Counted from the first letter of the stretch, positions 40,958 through 49,922 are shown. The stretch is DNA of 64,000 nt from Slackia faecicanis (GCF_003725295.1 NZ_QICB01000006.1:1-64000), one strand, 5' to 3'. Notes: generated from the letters alone by a model not told the origin. A program made the numbers and translations.

Positions 40958-41632
40958 CTACAGTTCGATACGTTCGAAAAGCTCCTTGCCCACGCCGCAG
41001 ATCGGGCAGCGGAAATCGTCGGGAAGCTCGTCGACGTATTCGATATGGCCGCAGATCGTGCAACGCCACGCCACTTTGCGCTCGGCGGCCTCCTGCGGCG
41101 CGGCGACCTCGACCTGCGCGTCAGGCGCTTCGTAGCTCGACGCCTTCGGGGGCGTCTTGCCGCCCTTGACCTGGTGATAGTATGCATACGTCATAGGCTC
41201 GTCGGAAGAAAGCGCCTCGGCCTGCACCACTTCGCCGACGATGAGCATGTGGGTTCCCAAATCGAGCGTGCCCTTCACCTTCGCCAGAAAATGGGCCACC
41301 GTCTGCTCGGCCACGTAGGGAATGCCCGCCTCGTCGAATTCGACCGCGGTGTCGGAGAATTTATCGGTGTCGGCGCTCGTATGGAAGCCGAAACGGCCGA
41401 TCAGCTCCATCGTTGCGTTCTGCGACAAAACGGACGCCTCGAACATTCCCGACTCCAGGATGACCGCCGTGGTGGCGTTTTCCTTGTTGATGGCGATGCT
41501 CACCTGTGCGGGAGTCGAAGTGACCTGGGCGAACGTGTTCACAACGCATCCTGCCCTGCCCGATTCGCCCTGAGCCGTCACGATATGGAGTCCGTACGAA
41601 AGGCTCCTGAATGCTTTTTTGTCGATTGCCAT
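40958..41632 (-). CDS. flavin reductase-rubredoxin fusion (high-molecular-weight rubredoxin type)
   Basis: This protein of 224 aa has an N-terminal FMN-binding flavin reductase domain (about 1-155; [31 protein letters not shown]) and a C-terminal rubredoxin-like domain (about 188-224; [11 protein letters not shown] and [14 protein letters not shown]) with a four-cysteine iron site. The layout matches high-molecular-weight rubredoxin of anaerobes such as Moorella, which passes electrons from NADH to an oxygen- or NO-reducing flavodiiron protein. No flavodiiron gene is in the window. The ATG at 41632 has AAAGGGG upstream. It probably contributes to oxygen tolerance of an anaerobe. Confidence 0.88.
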   Translation of the reverse strand: MAIDKKAFRSLSYGLHIVTAQGESGRAGCVVNTFAQVTSTPAQVSIAINKENATTAVILESGMFEASVLSQNATMELIGRFGFHTSADTDKFSDTAVEFDEAGIPYVAEQTVAHFLAKVKGTLDLGTHMLIVGEVVQAEALSSDEPMTYAYYHQVKGGKTPPKASSYEAPDAQVEVAAPQEAAERKVAWRCTICGHIEYVDELPDDFRCPICGVGKELFERIEL

Positions 41633-41803
41633 AGCTGCCCCTTTCGATGCGCACAATGCCCTCACATCCGTCTCCAAACCTGAAAAAGCTCTGGAAACGG
41701 ACTCTGTTCGCTGCGCAATTTCCATTGTTTCATTTTAGCCAAACCTGCTCGGTGCTACAGTTGCGAAGAAATATCGCTCATACCCAACCGAGGAGCATCG
41801 TTT

Positions 41804-43075
41804 ATGACCGACGGAAATCATCGTCGTCCAGGCACCCGTGACAACAATGGGCTCGACGACGAAGCGCGCGAAAGAGCGCGCGAGCATCTGCGTCAACGCC
41901 AACAGGCCGAAGGCCGGCAAAGCGGCCCCGCACACGCGGCGGGTCGCGAGAAGCATGCCGACGCGCGTCCGCAAGCCCGTAGCGCGACCGACATGGCGGC
42001 TCGCGCCGCGGCAGGCGCGCGATACACAGCCGACATGGCATCCACCCTTCCCAAAAGCGCGCTGGCGATCGCGGCGGCGGTCGTGATCGCGATCGCAGGA
42101 TTCGCCGTCTTCCAATGCACCCGTCCCGCAAATGAACCGGCAGCCGAACCCGAGCCCATCGCAACGCAAGTCGAAACGGCCGATTCCACGGAAGCCTCTG
42201 CGGAATCCGAGCCCGTGCGCTTCGAGCCGACCCCCGAAGCGCTCGATGGCGTCCCCGAAGGCAGCGGCCTGCAGACCTTCGCGCTTGCAGGCGAAGACGC
42301 ACCCGGCCTCTCCGATACGCAACGTTCCGCCATCGAGGACGCCATCGACAACGCCGAAGAACACGGCGACGTCAGCCTGGTGTTCTACAACCTGGAAACC
42401 GGCAAGGGCATCAGCTACGATGCCGACACGACCGTCTACGGCGCCAGTTCGTTCAAGGCCCCATACGCGCTGTACGTATGCCAGACGCAGGTCGACACCG
42501 GCAAGATCGACCTCGAAGACTCCTGTCAGGGCACGAGCGCCTATGATCCCAATAGCTACTACAACGGCGGCTCCTATCCGTTGTCCGACCTGATCGCAGA
42601 TGCGATCGTCTACTCGGACAACAACGCCTTCGGCTCGCTGCGCGACGCATTCGACTCCGAGGGCTATGACGAATGGGTCGACGGACTCGGTCTGGACGAC
42701 GTGCACTATCGCGCCGATTCATGGTATCCGTGGTACTGCGCCCGCACGTCCGCCAAGCTGTGGACCGAAATGTATTCCTACCTGCAGACGCCGAGCGAGG
42801 CGGCACAGCTGCTCAACGAGCTCACGAGCCAGACGGAAGTCTCCTTCATCCGCGAAGCGTTGCGCACGACCGGCGCATCCGTGCAGGACAAAGCCGGCTG
42901 GTGCGCCGACTCCGACCCGCTTTGGAATGGCGTATGCGACGCGGGCATCGTGACGCTCGACGGCAAAACCTACATCCTCTCCATCATGACGGGCATGCCC
43001 GACGGAGATACGAGCTATGCGCTCTACGAAGACATCGCCGCGGCCGTCTTCGATGTACGCGACACGCTCGCGTAA
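41804..43075 (+). CDS. membrane-anchored serine beta-lactamase-fold hydrolase
   Basis: This 423-aa protein has a polar cytoplasmic N terminus (1-80), one membrane helix (about 84-104), a Glu/Pro-rich linker (about 110-160) and a class A beta-lactamase-like domain (about 170-423). The catalytic SxxK is S215-S-F-K218 and SDN is at 271-273. The usual KTG is replaced by K363-A-G, and no clear Omega-loop glutamate was recognised. Such proteins may be penicillin-binding proteins, cell-wall amidases or true beta-lactamases; the altered third motif and membrane anchor make a cell-wall role as likely as resistance. GAGGAG precedes the ATG. It ends at a clear terminator. Confidence 0.82.
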   Translation: MTDGNHRRPGTRDNNGLDDEARERAREHLRQRQQAEGRQSGPAHAAGREKHADARPQARSATDMAARAAAGARYTADMASTLPKSALAIAAAVVIAIAGFAVFQCTRPANEPAAEPEPIATQVETADSTEASAESEPVRFEPTPEALDGVPEGSGLQTFALAGEDAPGLSDTQRSAIEDAIDNAEEHGDVSLVFYNLETGKGISYDADTTVYGASSFKAPYALYVCQTQVDTGKIDLEDSCQGTSAYDPNSYYNGGSYPLSDLIADAIVYSDNNAFGSLRDAFDSEGYDEWVDGLGLDDVHYRADSWYPWYCARTSAKLWTEMYSYLQTPSEAAQLLNELTSQTEVSFIREALRTTGASVQDKAGWCADSDPLWNGVCDAGIVTLDGKTYILSIMTGMPDGDTSYALYEDIAAAVFDVRDTLA

Positions 43076-43143
43076 GGCGCGTTCGCGCAACACGAATGAC
43101 CGACGGGCGCTTACGGCAATGCGCCCGCAGGCCGTATAATGAT

Positions 43144-43179
43144 CGGGCCGCGCGAATCGACCGCGCGGCCCGTATTGTT
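43144..43179 (+). terminator. terminator of the beta-lactamase-fold gene
   Basis: A perfect 10-bp GC stem (43144-43153 with 43163-43172) is followed by TATTGTT on the plus strand, 70 bases after the stop. Confidence 0.75.
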
Positions 43180-43205
43180 CGCATAGCTTGAAAAGAAGCG
43201 TTTCT

Positions 43206-44456
43206 ATGGCATTTTCCATCGAAAACTGGCTCGTCAAACCCCAGCCGAGTCTCGGCGCAGGAGGACTGCTCATTCTGCTTGTTGCGGCCTCGCTCATTAC
43301 GCCGCTTTCACTCGACATGTACACGCCCGCCGTACCCGGAATGGCGCGCTACTTCGACACCGACGTCTCGCTCGTGAACATGACGCTCGTGGGCTATTAC
43401 GCCTTCTTCGCACTGGGCATGCTCGTGTTCGGACCGATGAGCGATAAGCACGGACGCCGCCCCGTGTTGCTGGCAGGCGTCGGCCTGTACAGCGCCTCAT
43501 CGGCAGCATGCGCCCTGTCCCCCACGATCGAATTCCTCATCGGAGCACGTATCGCGCAAGCCCTCGGCGCCGGCGCCATCAGCGCCGTCTGCACGGCTGC
43601 AGTGAAGGATTCGTTCCAGACGTATTACCGCGAGAAGATTCTCTCGGTCATTCAGGTGCTGTTCGTCGTAGGGCCCGCCACCGCACCCGTAATCGGCGCG
43701 GGCGTCGTGGCCGTGGCCGATTGGCGCATGACGTTTTGGATTCTGGCGGCGATCGGCGTAGGATGCCTCGCCCTGACCGTGCTTTTCGAAGAAACGCTGG
43801 ACGAAAAGGAGCGGTCGAGGGGAAACTTCTTCCATACCATGGCGCAACTCGTCGTTGTCGGCAAGAATCCCGGATTCATGACGTTTCTACTGCTGACCAG
43901 CCTTTTCGAAATTCCTTTCATGGGATATATCGCCGTCGGCTCGTATATCTACGTCGACTTCTTCGGCACGGGCGAAGTGGGATACAGCCTATTTTTCGCA
44001 GTAGCCGCGATCGTCATGGCGGCAGGACCGTTCATCTGGCTCGTGGCGTCGAAACGCGTCTCCGTTATTCGCTTCACCACGTTCATGCTGGCATTTTCCA
44101 TCGCCATGGGAATCGTCATGCTGCTCGTCGGCCAAAGCAGCCCATATGCGTTCTGCGCCTGTTTCATCGCCTTCGCCATGGCCGAATCGTGCACGCGGCC
44201 TTACAGCATGAACATCCTGCTCGAACAGCAGGCGCGCGATGCGGGATCCGCATCGGCGCTGATGAACTGCATCCGCACGGCGATCGGCAGCCTGGGCATG
44301 GTCTTGGCGGCGCTTCCCTGGCCGAATTACGTCGTAGGCATCGGTGCATTGATCGTGGCGTTCATGACCGTATCGTTCGGCATGTGGGCGATGCTTCTGC
44401 GCTCGGGCATTCCGCTTGTCTGCGTGAAGGAGGATAGACCCGTCAAAATATGGTGA
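43206..44456 (+). CDS. MFS multidrug transporter, Bcr/CflA type
   Basis: This membrane protein of 416 aa resembles the DHA1 Bcr/CflA subgroup. Visible are SLDMYTPAVPGMARYF at the end of helix 1, motif A as FGPMSDKHGRRPVLL, motif C-like VVGPATAPVIGAGV and about twelve hydrophobic segments. The start is the ATG at 43206 with GAAAAGAAG 7 bases upstream; a TTG 18 bases earlier lacks a ribosome site. Relatives export bicyclomycin, chloramphenicol, sulfonamides or peptides; the substrate is not predictable. It appears to be a single-gene unit with terminators on both sides. Confidence 0.9.
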   Translation: MAFSIENWLVKPQPSLGAGGLLILLVAASLITPLSLDMYTPAVPGMARYFDTDVSLVNMTLVGYYAFFALGMLVFGPMSDKHGRRPVLLAGVGLYSASSAACALSPTIEFLIGARIAQALGAGAISAVCTAAVKDSFQTYYREKILSVIQVLFVVGPATAPVIGAGVVAVADWRMTFWILAAIGVGCLALTVLFEETLDEKERSRGNFFHTMAQLVVVGKNPGFMTFLLLTSLFEIPFMGYIAVGSYIYVDFFGTGEVGYSLFFAVAAIVMAAGPFIWLVASKRVSVIRFTTFMLAFSIAMGIVMLLVGQSSPYAFCACFIAFAMAESCTRPYSMNILLEQQARDAGSASALMNCIRTAIGSLGMVLAALPWPNYVVGIGALIVAFMTVSFGMWAMLLRSGIPLVCVKEDRPVKIW

Positions 44457-44483
44457 CCCGCTTCGTCGCGGCAACGTAAAATC

Positions 44484-44522
44484 AAGAACCCCTGATGGAA
44501 TACCCTTCAGGGGTTCTTTTTT
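44484..44522 (+). terminator. terminator of the MFS gene
   Basis: A 12-bp perfect stem (44484-44495 with 44507-44518) is followed by a T-tract reaching 44522, a textbook intrinsic terminator on the plus strand. Confidence 0.92.
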
Positions 44523-44582
44523 CAGTAGCATCGTCAGCGCTGTCAGGCAGCATGCGTCGAAGACGGAACGGATAGGGCGCGC

Positions 44583-45590
44583 CTAGACCGTCTCGTTCCG
44601 CTCGAAGAAAGAACACGCGTTCTCGAAGCAGATCGCCTCGGCCACTTCCACGCCGAACTCCGCAGCGAACAGATCGTACAGCGTACCGACCTTTTCTGCG
44701 GGTTCGAGCCACTCGGGCACGTCGCACCCGTCGTAATCGCTTCCCAGCGCGACGACGCGTTCGCCGCCCAACTCGAGCATATGGTCGACATGGCGCAGCA
44801 CGTCATCGCGCGTCACGGGGCCTGCGTCCGAAAGGAAGCGCTGGCAGAAATTCAGGCCCACGATGCCGCCGCGTTCCGCGAGCGCGCGGAACTGGTCGTC
44901 GGTCAAGTTGCGCGGATGGCCGCACACTGCGCGAGCGTTGGAGTGCGATGCGGCGAACGGACGCTGCGCCGCCTCCAGCACATCCCAGAAGCTGCGATCG
45001 TTAAGATGCGACACGTCGACGACCACGCGGCGCTGTTCGAGCGTGCGCACGGCATCGCGGCCGAAGAAGCTCAGGCCGTCGACGGTTTTGTTTCCGGAAG
45101 CGATGGCGTTTTTATCGTTCCAGGTCAACGTCAGCATTTTCACGCCCGCGTCGGCCGCTTCGTGAATGCGGTCGAGGTCCTCGCCGATAAACGATCCGCC
45201 TTCTACCGTGAACATTGCAGCGCAGCGGCCCGCGTCGACGATGCCGCGGATATCGCGCGCATCGCGCACCTGCTCGACCAATGCGGCGTGCTGTTCGAGC
45301 TGCCCCGCGAAGTAGCGGCGCACTGTGTCGAACACGCGGTAGCCGCCCTCGACGCCGATGTCATCGGGAATGAACGCAGCGAAGCACTGGCACCATGCGC
45401 AACCTGCACGCGCCATACGCGTCAGGTCGATATGGGCGTCGTTATCGGCCAGCGAGCTCATGCGGTGGGCGGGAATGGCGGCGTCTTCGGCCATGAAGCC
45501 GGCCTCGGGAATAACGCTATGCAGCGCCAGGCGGTCGAGCGTATCGCAATGCAAATCGAAGATACGCGTCGGCTGCGTGATGATAGACAT
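44583..45590 (-). CDS. membrane dipeptidase (peptidase M19)
   Basis: This enzyme of 335 aa belongs to the renal dipeptidase family, zinc enzymes that cleave a wide range of dipeptides including D-amino-acid-containing ones. Metal-binding motifs visible are FDLHCDTLDR (HxD), MFTVEGGSF (bridging glutamate), VDVSHLNDRSFWDV and ASHSNARAVCGHPRNLTD, then ALGSDYDG. No signal peptide is seen, so it is cytoplasmic. The ATG at 45590 follows AAAGGA by 6 bases. The leader contains a hairpin that ends close to the ribosome site, raising the possibility of attenuation. Confidence 0.94.
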   Translation of the reverse strand: MSIITQPTRIFDLHCDTLDRLALHSVIPEAGFMAEDAAIPAHRMSSLADNDAHIDLTRMARAGCAWCQCFAAFIPDDIGVEGGYRVFDTVRRYFAGQLEQHAALVEQVRDARDIRGIVDAGRCAAMFTVEGGSFIGEDLDRIHEAADAGVKMLTLTWNDKNAIASGNKTVDGLSFFGRDAVRTLEQRRVVVDVSHLNDRSFWDVLEAAQRPFAASHSNARAVCGHPRNLTDDQFRALAERGGIVGLNFCQRFLSDAGPVTRDDVLRHVDHMLELGGERVVALGSDYDGCDVPEWLEPAEKVGTLYDLFAAEFGVEVAEAICFENACSFFERNETV

Positions 45591-45612
45591 GATGGATCCT
45601 TTCAAATACAAG

Positions 45613-45636
45613 AAGGGCTCCGGAATCGGAGCCCTT
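45613..45636 (-). terminator. hairpin between ilvE and the dipeptidase gene
   Basis: A perfect 10-bp stem (45613-45622 with 45627-45636) around GAAT is followed on the minus strand by CTTGTATTTG. It ends just before the dipeptidase ribosome site. It is either a late ilvE terminator or an attenuator in the dipeptidase leader. Confidence 0.65.
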
Positions 45637-45767
45637 ACAGAATACCGTCGAAATAGAAGGAAGGGGAATCCCCCGATCGGCCCGACCGGCGCAGGGAGCG
45701 TGCTTCGCACGTGACCGGAGCACGGAGGGACGAGACAGGGTGCCCGGCGGCTTTGCAGCGTCGACCC

Positions 45768-45795
45768 GTTTCGTCGGCCGAAAGGCCGACGAAAC
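45768..45795 (-). terminator. perfect hairpin at the 3' end of ilvE
   Basis: A 12-bp perfect stem (45768-45779 with 45784-45795) around GAAA begins within the ilvE stop codon. No T-tract follows, so it may protect the 3' end rather than terminate. Confidence 0.5.
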
Positions 45796-46718
45796 TACTC
45801 AACCTCGTACAGCCAGTCGCTGTATTCCTCAAGCTCGCCGGCGGTCATGGCGAAGAAGCGCTCCTGGATGGCCTTGGTAATCGGGCCGCGGCCGCCGATC
45901 GGGCGGTCGTCGATCGCCGCGACGGGCGTCACCTCGGCCGCAGAGCCCGTGAAGAACACTTCGTCGGCGGCGTACAGGTCGGCACGCACCAGGCGCTCTT
46001 CGACAACAGGAATATCCAGGTCCATAGCAAGGTTGAGCACGGTGTCGCGCGTGATGCCCTCGAGCAGTCCTTCGGCCACAGGCGGCGTGGAAAGCACGCC
46101 GTCGCGCACGATGAACAGATTCTCGCCCGTGCCCTCGCACACGTAGCCGGCCTCATTGAGCATGACGGCCTCGGAATAGCCGTGGGCCTTCGCTTCGAGC
46201 TTGGCCAGGATGGAGTTCATGTACGACGCAGAAGACTTCATCTGCGGCGGAATGGCGTTATTGGAACGCTGGCGCCACGAAGAAACGCCGGCGGTGATGC
46301 CCTTTTCGAGAGCCTCTTCGCCCAGGTAGGCGCCCCAGGGCCAACACGCGATGATCACATCGACGGGAGCACCCGTGGGATCGACGCCCATCTGGCCGTA
46401 GCCGTGATACACCAGAGGACGGACATAGCAGGAAGGAAGTTCGCAAGCCTTGATGGTCTCGAGCGTAGCGGCGACAAGTTCGTCGGCGGTGTACGGAACG
46501 TCGATCATGCACATCTTCGCGGAACGGACCATACGTTCCATATGGTCTTTCAGACGGAAGACGAAACTCTTTCCGGTCTCTTCGTTGTAATAGCAACGCA
46601 TGCCCTCGAACACGGCCGAGCCGTAATGCAGGGAATGCGTGAGCACATGCGTGGTACACTCGGCCCACGGAACCAGCTCGCCGTTCTTCCAGATATACTT
46701 CGCTTCCTCCATCGCCAT
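45795..46718 (-). CDS. ilvE: branched-chain amino acid aminotransferase
   Basis: This PLP enzyme of 307 aa interconverts leucine, isoleucine and valine with their 2-oxo acids. It has the fold-type IV pattern: YIWKNGELVPW at the start, HSLHYGSAVFEGMRCY, VDVIIACWPWGAY, the Lys-containing SNNAIPPQMKSSASYMNS block, EAVMLNEAGYVCEGTGENLF and FTGSAAEVTPV. The length is typical. The ATG at 46718 (MAMEEAKY) is chosen, with GGAAGGAG 8 bases upstream; a second ATG two codons later is possible. No other ilv or leu genes are nearby. Confidence 0.95.
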   Translation of the reverse strand: MAMEEAKYIWKNGELVPWAECTTHVLTHSLHYGSAVFEGMRCYYNEETGKSFVFRLKDHMERMVRSAKMCMIDVPYTADELVAATLETIKACELPSCYVRPLVYHGYGQMGVDPTGAPVDVIIACWPWGAYLGEEALEKGITAGVSSWRQRSNNAIPPQMKSSASYMNSILAKLEAKAHGYSEAVMLNEAGYVCEGTGENLFIVRDGVLSTPPVAEGLLEGITRDTVLNLAMDLDIPVVEERLVRADLYAADEVFFTGSAAEVTPVAAIDDRPIGGRGPITKAIQERFFAMTAGELEEYSDWLYEVE

Positions 46719-46875
46719 GGCCGATGCTCCTTCCCTGCGTACGCGACGCATTGCTCGAAACGATGCGCTTTAATTCGGTATCGAAGGATTATACTCCATC
46801 ACAGTAGAGTGCGAAGTAAATTCAGTGTTACAGGACGCTTTCGCGAAAAACGCGGCGAACGGGAAGGACGCGAAG

Positions 46876-47592
46876 CTATTTCAAGCGGGCTCCGCATTCT
46901 TCGACGGCACGAACGGCAAGCACTTCGAGCGCGTCGACCACCAGCATCCCCTGAGCCTCGGAGGGCGCATCGATGACGGAAAGCTCGGTGCAGCCCAAAA
47001 GCACGCTGTCGCAACCGCGCTCGCGCAGATGGGCGCATACATCGTCGAAAGCCCGCATATCGGCAGGACGGCCCGCCTTCACGTCATCGTAGATGATGCT
47101 CATGACCTTGGCCTGATGCTCTTCGTCGGGAAACACGGCGACGAGGCCTTCGGCCTCGAGCGCCTGCTGCAGCACTCCCGCGCGGCCCGTTCCGTCCGTC
47201 GCCATGACGCCGACGACGGCCTTTCCTTCACGCGCAAGATAGCGCGCGGCCTCGAGCGGCATATGGAGGACATGCGCCGTGGTCAGGCACCCGAACGTCT
47301 CGTCGCTTTTGTAATGGCCTGTCACGCACGGCATGCACAGCACGTCGCAACCCATGGCTTCGAGCTCAAGCGCCGCCTCGCGCACGGCGGGAACGTAAGA
47401 TTCGTCGCTTTTGCCCAGAATATAGGCGGTGCGGTCGGGAATCTGGGGGCGATTGAGAATCGTGATGTCTATATGGTCTTGGTCGGTGGCAGCATCGGTA
47501 TGGTCGATGATGCGCATAAACAAGCTCGCCGTAGCGGCGGGGCCGAGCCCGCCGATGATGCCGAGCTTTTTCAACGCAGCGCTTTGGCCCAT
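46876..47592 (-). CDS. aspartate/glutamate racemase family protein
   Basis: This enzyme of 238 aa is of the cofactor-independent Asp/Glu racemase superfamily, which uses two cysteines as acid and base. The start KKLGIIGGLGPAATASLF is typical of aspartate racemase-like proteins. The first catalytic cysteine lies in LCMPCVTGHY (the usual form is PCNTAH) and the second in LLGCTELSV. The ATG at 47592 is chosen because GGAGG lies 5 bases upstream. It would make D-aspartate or a related D-amino acid for the envelope. The substitution of Asn-Thr-Ala by Val-Thr-Gly after the first cysteine may shift specificity. Confidence 0.88.
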   Translation of the reverse strand: MGQSAALKKLGIIGGLGPAATASLFMRIIDHTDAATDQDHIDITILNRPQIPDRTAYILGKSDESYVPAVREAALELEAMGCDVLCMPCVTGHYKSDETFGCLTTAHVLHMPLEAARYLAREGKAVVGVMATDGTGRAGVLQQALEAEGLVAVFPDEEHQAKVMSIIYDDVKAGRPADMRAFDDVCAHLRERGCDSVLLGCTELSVIDAPSEAQGMLVVDALEVLAVRAVEECGARLK

Positions 47593-47740
47593 GAATTCCT
47601 CCATTCCGCCGATTCCTACGGCATGTATCCTTCGAGAATAAACCGCGCGGGCGGAGAGGAAGCGCCCGTGTCGCAAACCTCCATATTATAATCCTTTGCG
47701 TTTTGCCCGTTTTTCCCCTATTTTCGTCAGGACGAGGTTT

Positions 47741-48502
47741 ATGGACCCCATCACATTGCTTATCGTTTGCCCGCTTGTCTTCCTTGCCGGATTGGTCGAC
47801 TCCATCGCCGGCGGCGGCGGGTTGATTTCTCTGACCGCCTACTTGCTGGCGGGGCTGCCGGCGCATGCGGCGCTCGGAACGAACAAGCTTTCGTCCTCGA
47901 TCGGAACGGCAGTGGCCACGGCCCGCCTTGCTCGCGGCGGCTACATCGATTTCAAGCTGGCCGTTCCCGCCGCCGTAGGCGCCGTGGCGGGTTCGGCGAT
48001 CGGCGCGAAGCTCGCCCTGCTCACGCCCGACGGCATATTCCAGATCCTGCTGGTCGTGGCGCTTCCGTTCGTCGCCTTCGCCGTGCTGCGCAAACGCACG
48101 CTCGAAGCTCCCGAAGACGCCGAAATCTCGCCGCGCAGGCAATACGTCATCGTGGCCGTCGCTTCGGTGCTGCTCGGAGCCTATGACGGATTTTACGGAC
48201 CCGGTACAGGCACGTTCATGCTCATCGCCTTCACTGCCGCAGCCAAGCTGCCCGTCAAGCATGCGTCCGGCGAAGTGAAGGTGGCCAACCTGGCATCCAA
48301 CGTGGCGGCACTTGTCACCTTCTTCATGCACGGAGCGGTCTGGCTGGGTCTGGGGCTTGCGGCAGCCGTGTTCAGCATCGCCGGCAACTACCTGGGCGCA
48401 GGCATGGTCATGAAGGACGGCACGAAAATAGTGCGCCCCATCATCATCGCGGTACTCGCCCTGCTCTTCGTGAAAGTCATCTTCGACCTGGTGCTTCAAT
48501 AG
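47741..48502 (+). CDS. TSUP family (TauE/SafE) membrane transporter
   Basis: This membrane protein of 253 aa belongs to the TauE/SafE (DUF81) family, which moves sulfur-containing organic anions or sulfite, usually outward. The two internal repeats show GLVDSIAGGGGLISLTAYLL and YDGFYGPGTGTFMLIAF, and about eight hydrophobic helices are present. The ATG at 47741 with GACGAGG just upstream is preferred to the earlier in-frame start. It is divergent from the racemase gene; a TATAAT occurs at 47687-47692. The substrate is unknown. Confidence 0.9.
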   Translation: MDPITLLIVCPLVFLAGLVDSIAGGGGLISLTAYLLAGLPAHAALGTNKLSSSIGTAVATARLARGGYIDFKLAVPAAVGAVAGSAIGAKLALLTPDGIFQILLVVALPFVAFAVLRKRTLEAPEDAEISPRRQYVIVAVASVLLGAYDGFYGPGTGTFMLIAFTAAAKLPVKHASGEVKVANLASNVAALVTFFMHGAVWLGLGLAAAVFSIAGNYLGAGMVMKDGTKIVRPIIIAVLALLFVKVIFDLVLQ

Positions 48503-48564
48503 GTCGAACCGCCGCACCGCAATAACCCCTTATCCAGAAACGAATTGCCGGGAAGGAGCCGAAA

Positions 48565-49320
48565 ATGGACGATACCGAAAACGTGCAGAATTACTATGGA
48601 AGTCTGTGCACGGAGATGTATGAGAAGCTGCACGGGAAAGCCCCCGAAGACGAACTGGAGTTCTACCTTTCCTATGCTGCGCCTGGAATGCGCATACTCG
48701 AACCCCTTTGCGGCAGCGGCCGTTTTCTGGTTCCCTTCGAGCAGCGAGGATTCGACATAACGGGCATCGACCTTTCGAAAGAGATGCTCGACAAGCTCGA
48801 AGAGAAATCGCCCGGCGCCAAGACGCTTCTTGCCGATGTGACCAGGTGCCCCGATATCGGGCCGTTCGACTACATCTTCATCCCATCAGGGTCTCTGTCC
48901 CTGTTCACCGACGACGAGGCGTGTCGCCGAGTGCTGGCTGCATTGCGGGCGATGATCGCTCCCGGCGGTGTATTCGTCTTTTCCGTCGACACCGTCAACA
49001 GCATCAGATACAGCGAAGAACCCGTTATCGATGCCCGCGTCGACATGGGGCACGGCAGAACGCTCACGCTGAAAAGCACCTACAATTTCGACGAGAAGGC
49101 GAAGGTCCTGCTCGCACCCGGCCTTTACGAGCTGAAGGAAGGCGGTTCCCTTCTTCGCAGCGAGACGATGGACTTCCGCATCCGTCTTTACGAAGTCGGC
49201 GAGATGGAGCGCATCCTCGACGAAATAGGATTTTCGTCCGTGCGCGCGTATTCGTCATTCGACAAGACGGGGAATCCGAGCAACGATTGCGACTGCTTCA
49301 TCTACGAATGCCGTCCCTAG
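48565..49320 (+). CDS. class I SAM-dependent methyltransferase
   Basis: This 251-aa protein has a Rossmann methyltransferase core: motif I as ILEPLCGSGRFLVPF (about 45-59), the acidic end of strand 2 in FDITGIDLSKEML and motif IV-like FDYIFIPSGSLSLF. The C-terminal half (about 150-251) is a beta-rich region seen in small-molecule methyltransferases. GGGAAGGAG precedes the ATG. It follows the TSUP gene by 62 bases on the same strand and may be co-transcribed. The substrate is not identifiable. Confidence 0.9.
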   Translation: MDDTENVQNYYGSLCTEMYEKLHGKAPEDELEFYLSYAAPGMRILEPLCGSGRFLVPFEQRGFDITGIDLSKEMLDKLEEKSPGAKTLLADVTRCPDIGPFDYIFIPSGSLSLFTDDEACRRVLAALRAMIAPGGVFVFSVDTVNSIRYSEEPVIDARVDMGHGRTLTLKSTYNFDEKAKVLLAPGLYELKEGGSLLRSETMDFRIRLYEVGEMERILDEIGFSSVRAYSSFDKTGNPSNDCDCFIYECRP

Positions 49321-49376
49321 GCGTCCATGGCGACACGGCGGCGCAACGGGCCGCTGCGGCGTAAGCCTTCGAGGTC

Positions 49377-49406
49377 GAAAAAAGCGTCGGCACGAAGCCG
49401 ACGCTT
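49377..49406. terminator. bidirectional terminator
   Basis: A perfect 10-bp stem (49382-49391 with 49397-49406) lies between the convergent methyltransferase and small membrane protein genes. On the minus strand it is followed by TTTTTT. Confidence 0.85.
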
Positions 49407-49447
49407 ATGCATTCTCGATATAAACCACGCGAAACGGAGCGAAAAGC

Positions 49448-49906
49448 CTACACGAACTTCGCGATCAGGAAGCCCGCGATCACGCCGACCATGGCCACCA
49501 GCACGGTGAAGACGCTGACCATCCAATCGTGGCGGCGATCCTCCTTGCGATGACGCTCGACGCGCAGCACCTCGGCACGTTCCTCGTCGACGATGCCCAG
49601 GTATGAATACCCCTTCGCAAGCACCTCGACCACATAGGGATTGCCGTCTTTGTACATGGCGCCGATCATGCCCAGCTGGTCGAGCCTACGCATGGCCGAA
49701 CCCGCCTCGGTATCGCGCTTCACGAACGCGAGCGGACCTTGCTTGCGCTCCTGGCGGCGAGCGGTTTCCAGCTGCACCAGTCGGCGAAGGACTTTTTCAT
49801 CATATGCGCTCAGCCTGTCCTGCATGGCCAAACCTCTCTCATCGTTCGCGTATTCGTTTCGCATCAAAGCCGTAGTATACCGCTCTTGCGTGCTTATGCC
49901 GCGCAT
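49448..49906 (-). CDS. small membrane protein encoded downstream of ligA
   Basis: This protein of 152 aa is not recognised. It has a charged, mostly helical N-terminal region (1-120) rich in Arg, Glu and Asp, and one C-terminal membrane helix (about 131-151, MVSVFTVLVAMVGVIAGFLI), so it is probably tail-anchored with the bulk in the cytoplasm. A strong ribosome site (GGAGGAGGTGAC) precedes the ATG at 49906, which lies 16 bases after the ligA stop, so the two genes are one operon. The middle part (about 70-115) looks like a winged-helix-type segment, but this is weak. A role near DNA repair cannot be inferred from position alone. Confidence 0.75.
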   Translation of the reverse strand: MRGISTQERYTTALMRNEYANDERGLAMQDRLSAYDEKVLRRLVQLETARRQERKQGPLAFVKRDTEAGSAMRRLDQLGMIGAMYKDGNPYVVEVLAKGYSYLGIVDEERAEVLRVERHRKEDRRHDWMVSVFTVLVAMVGVIAGFLIAKFV

Positions 49907-49922
49907 TGTCACCTCCTCCAGC

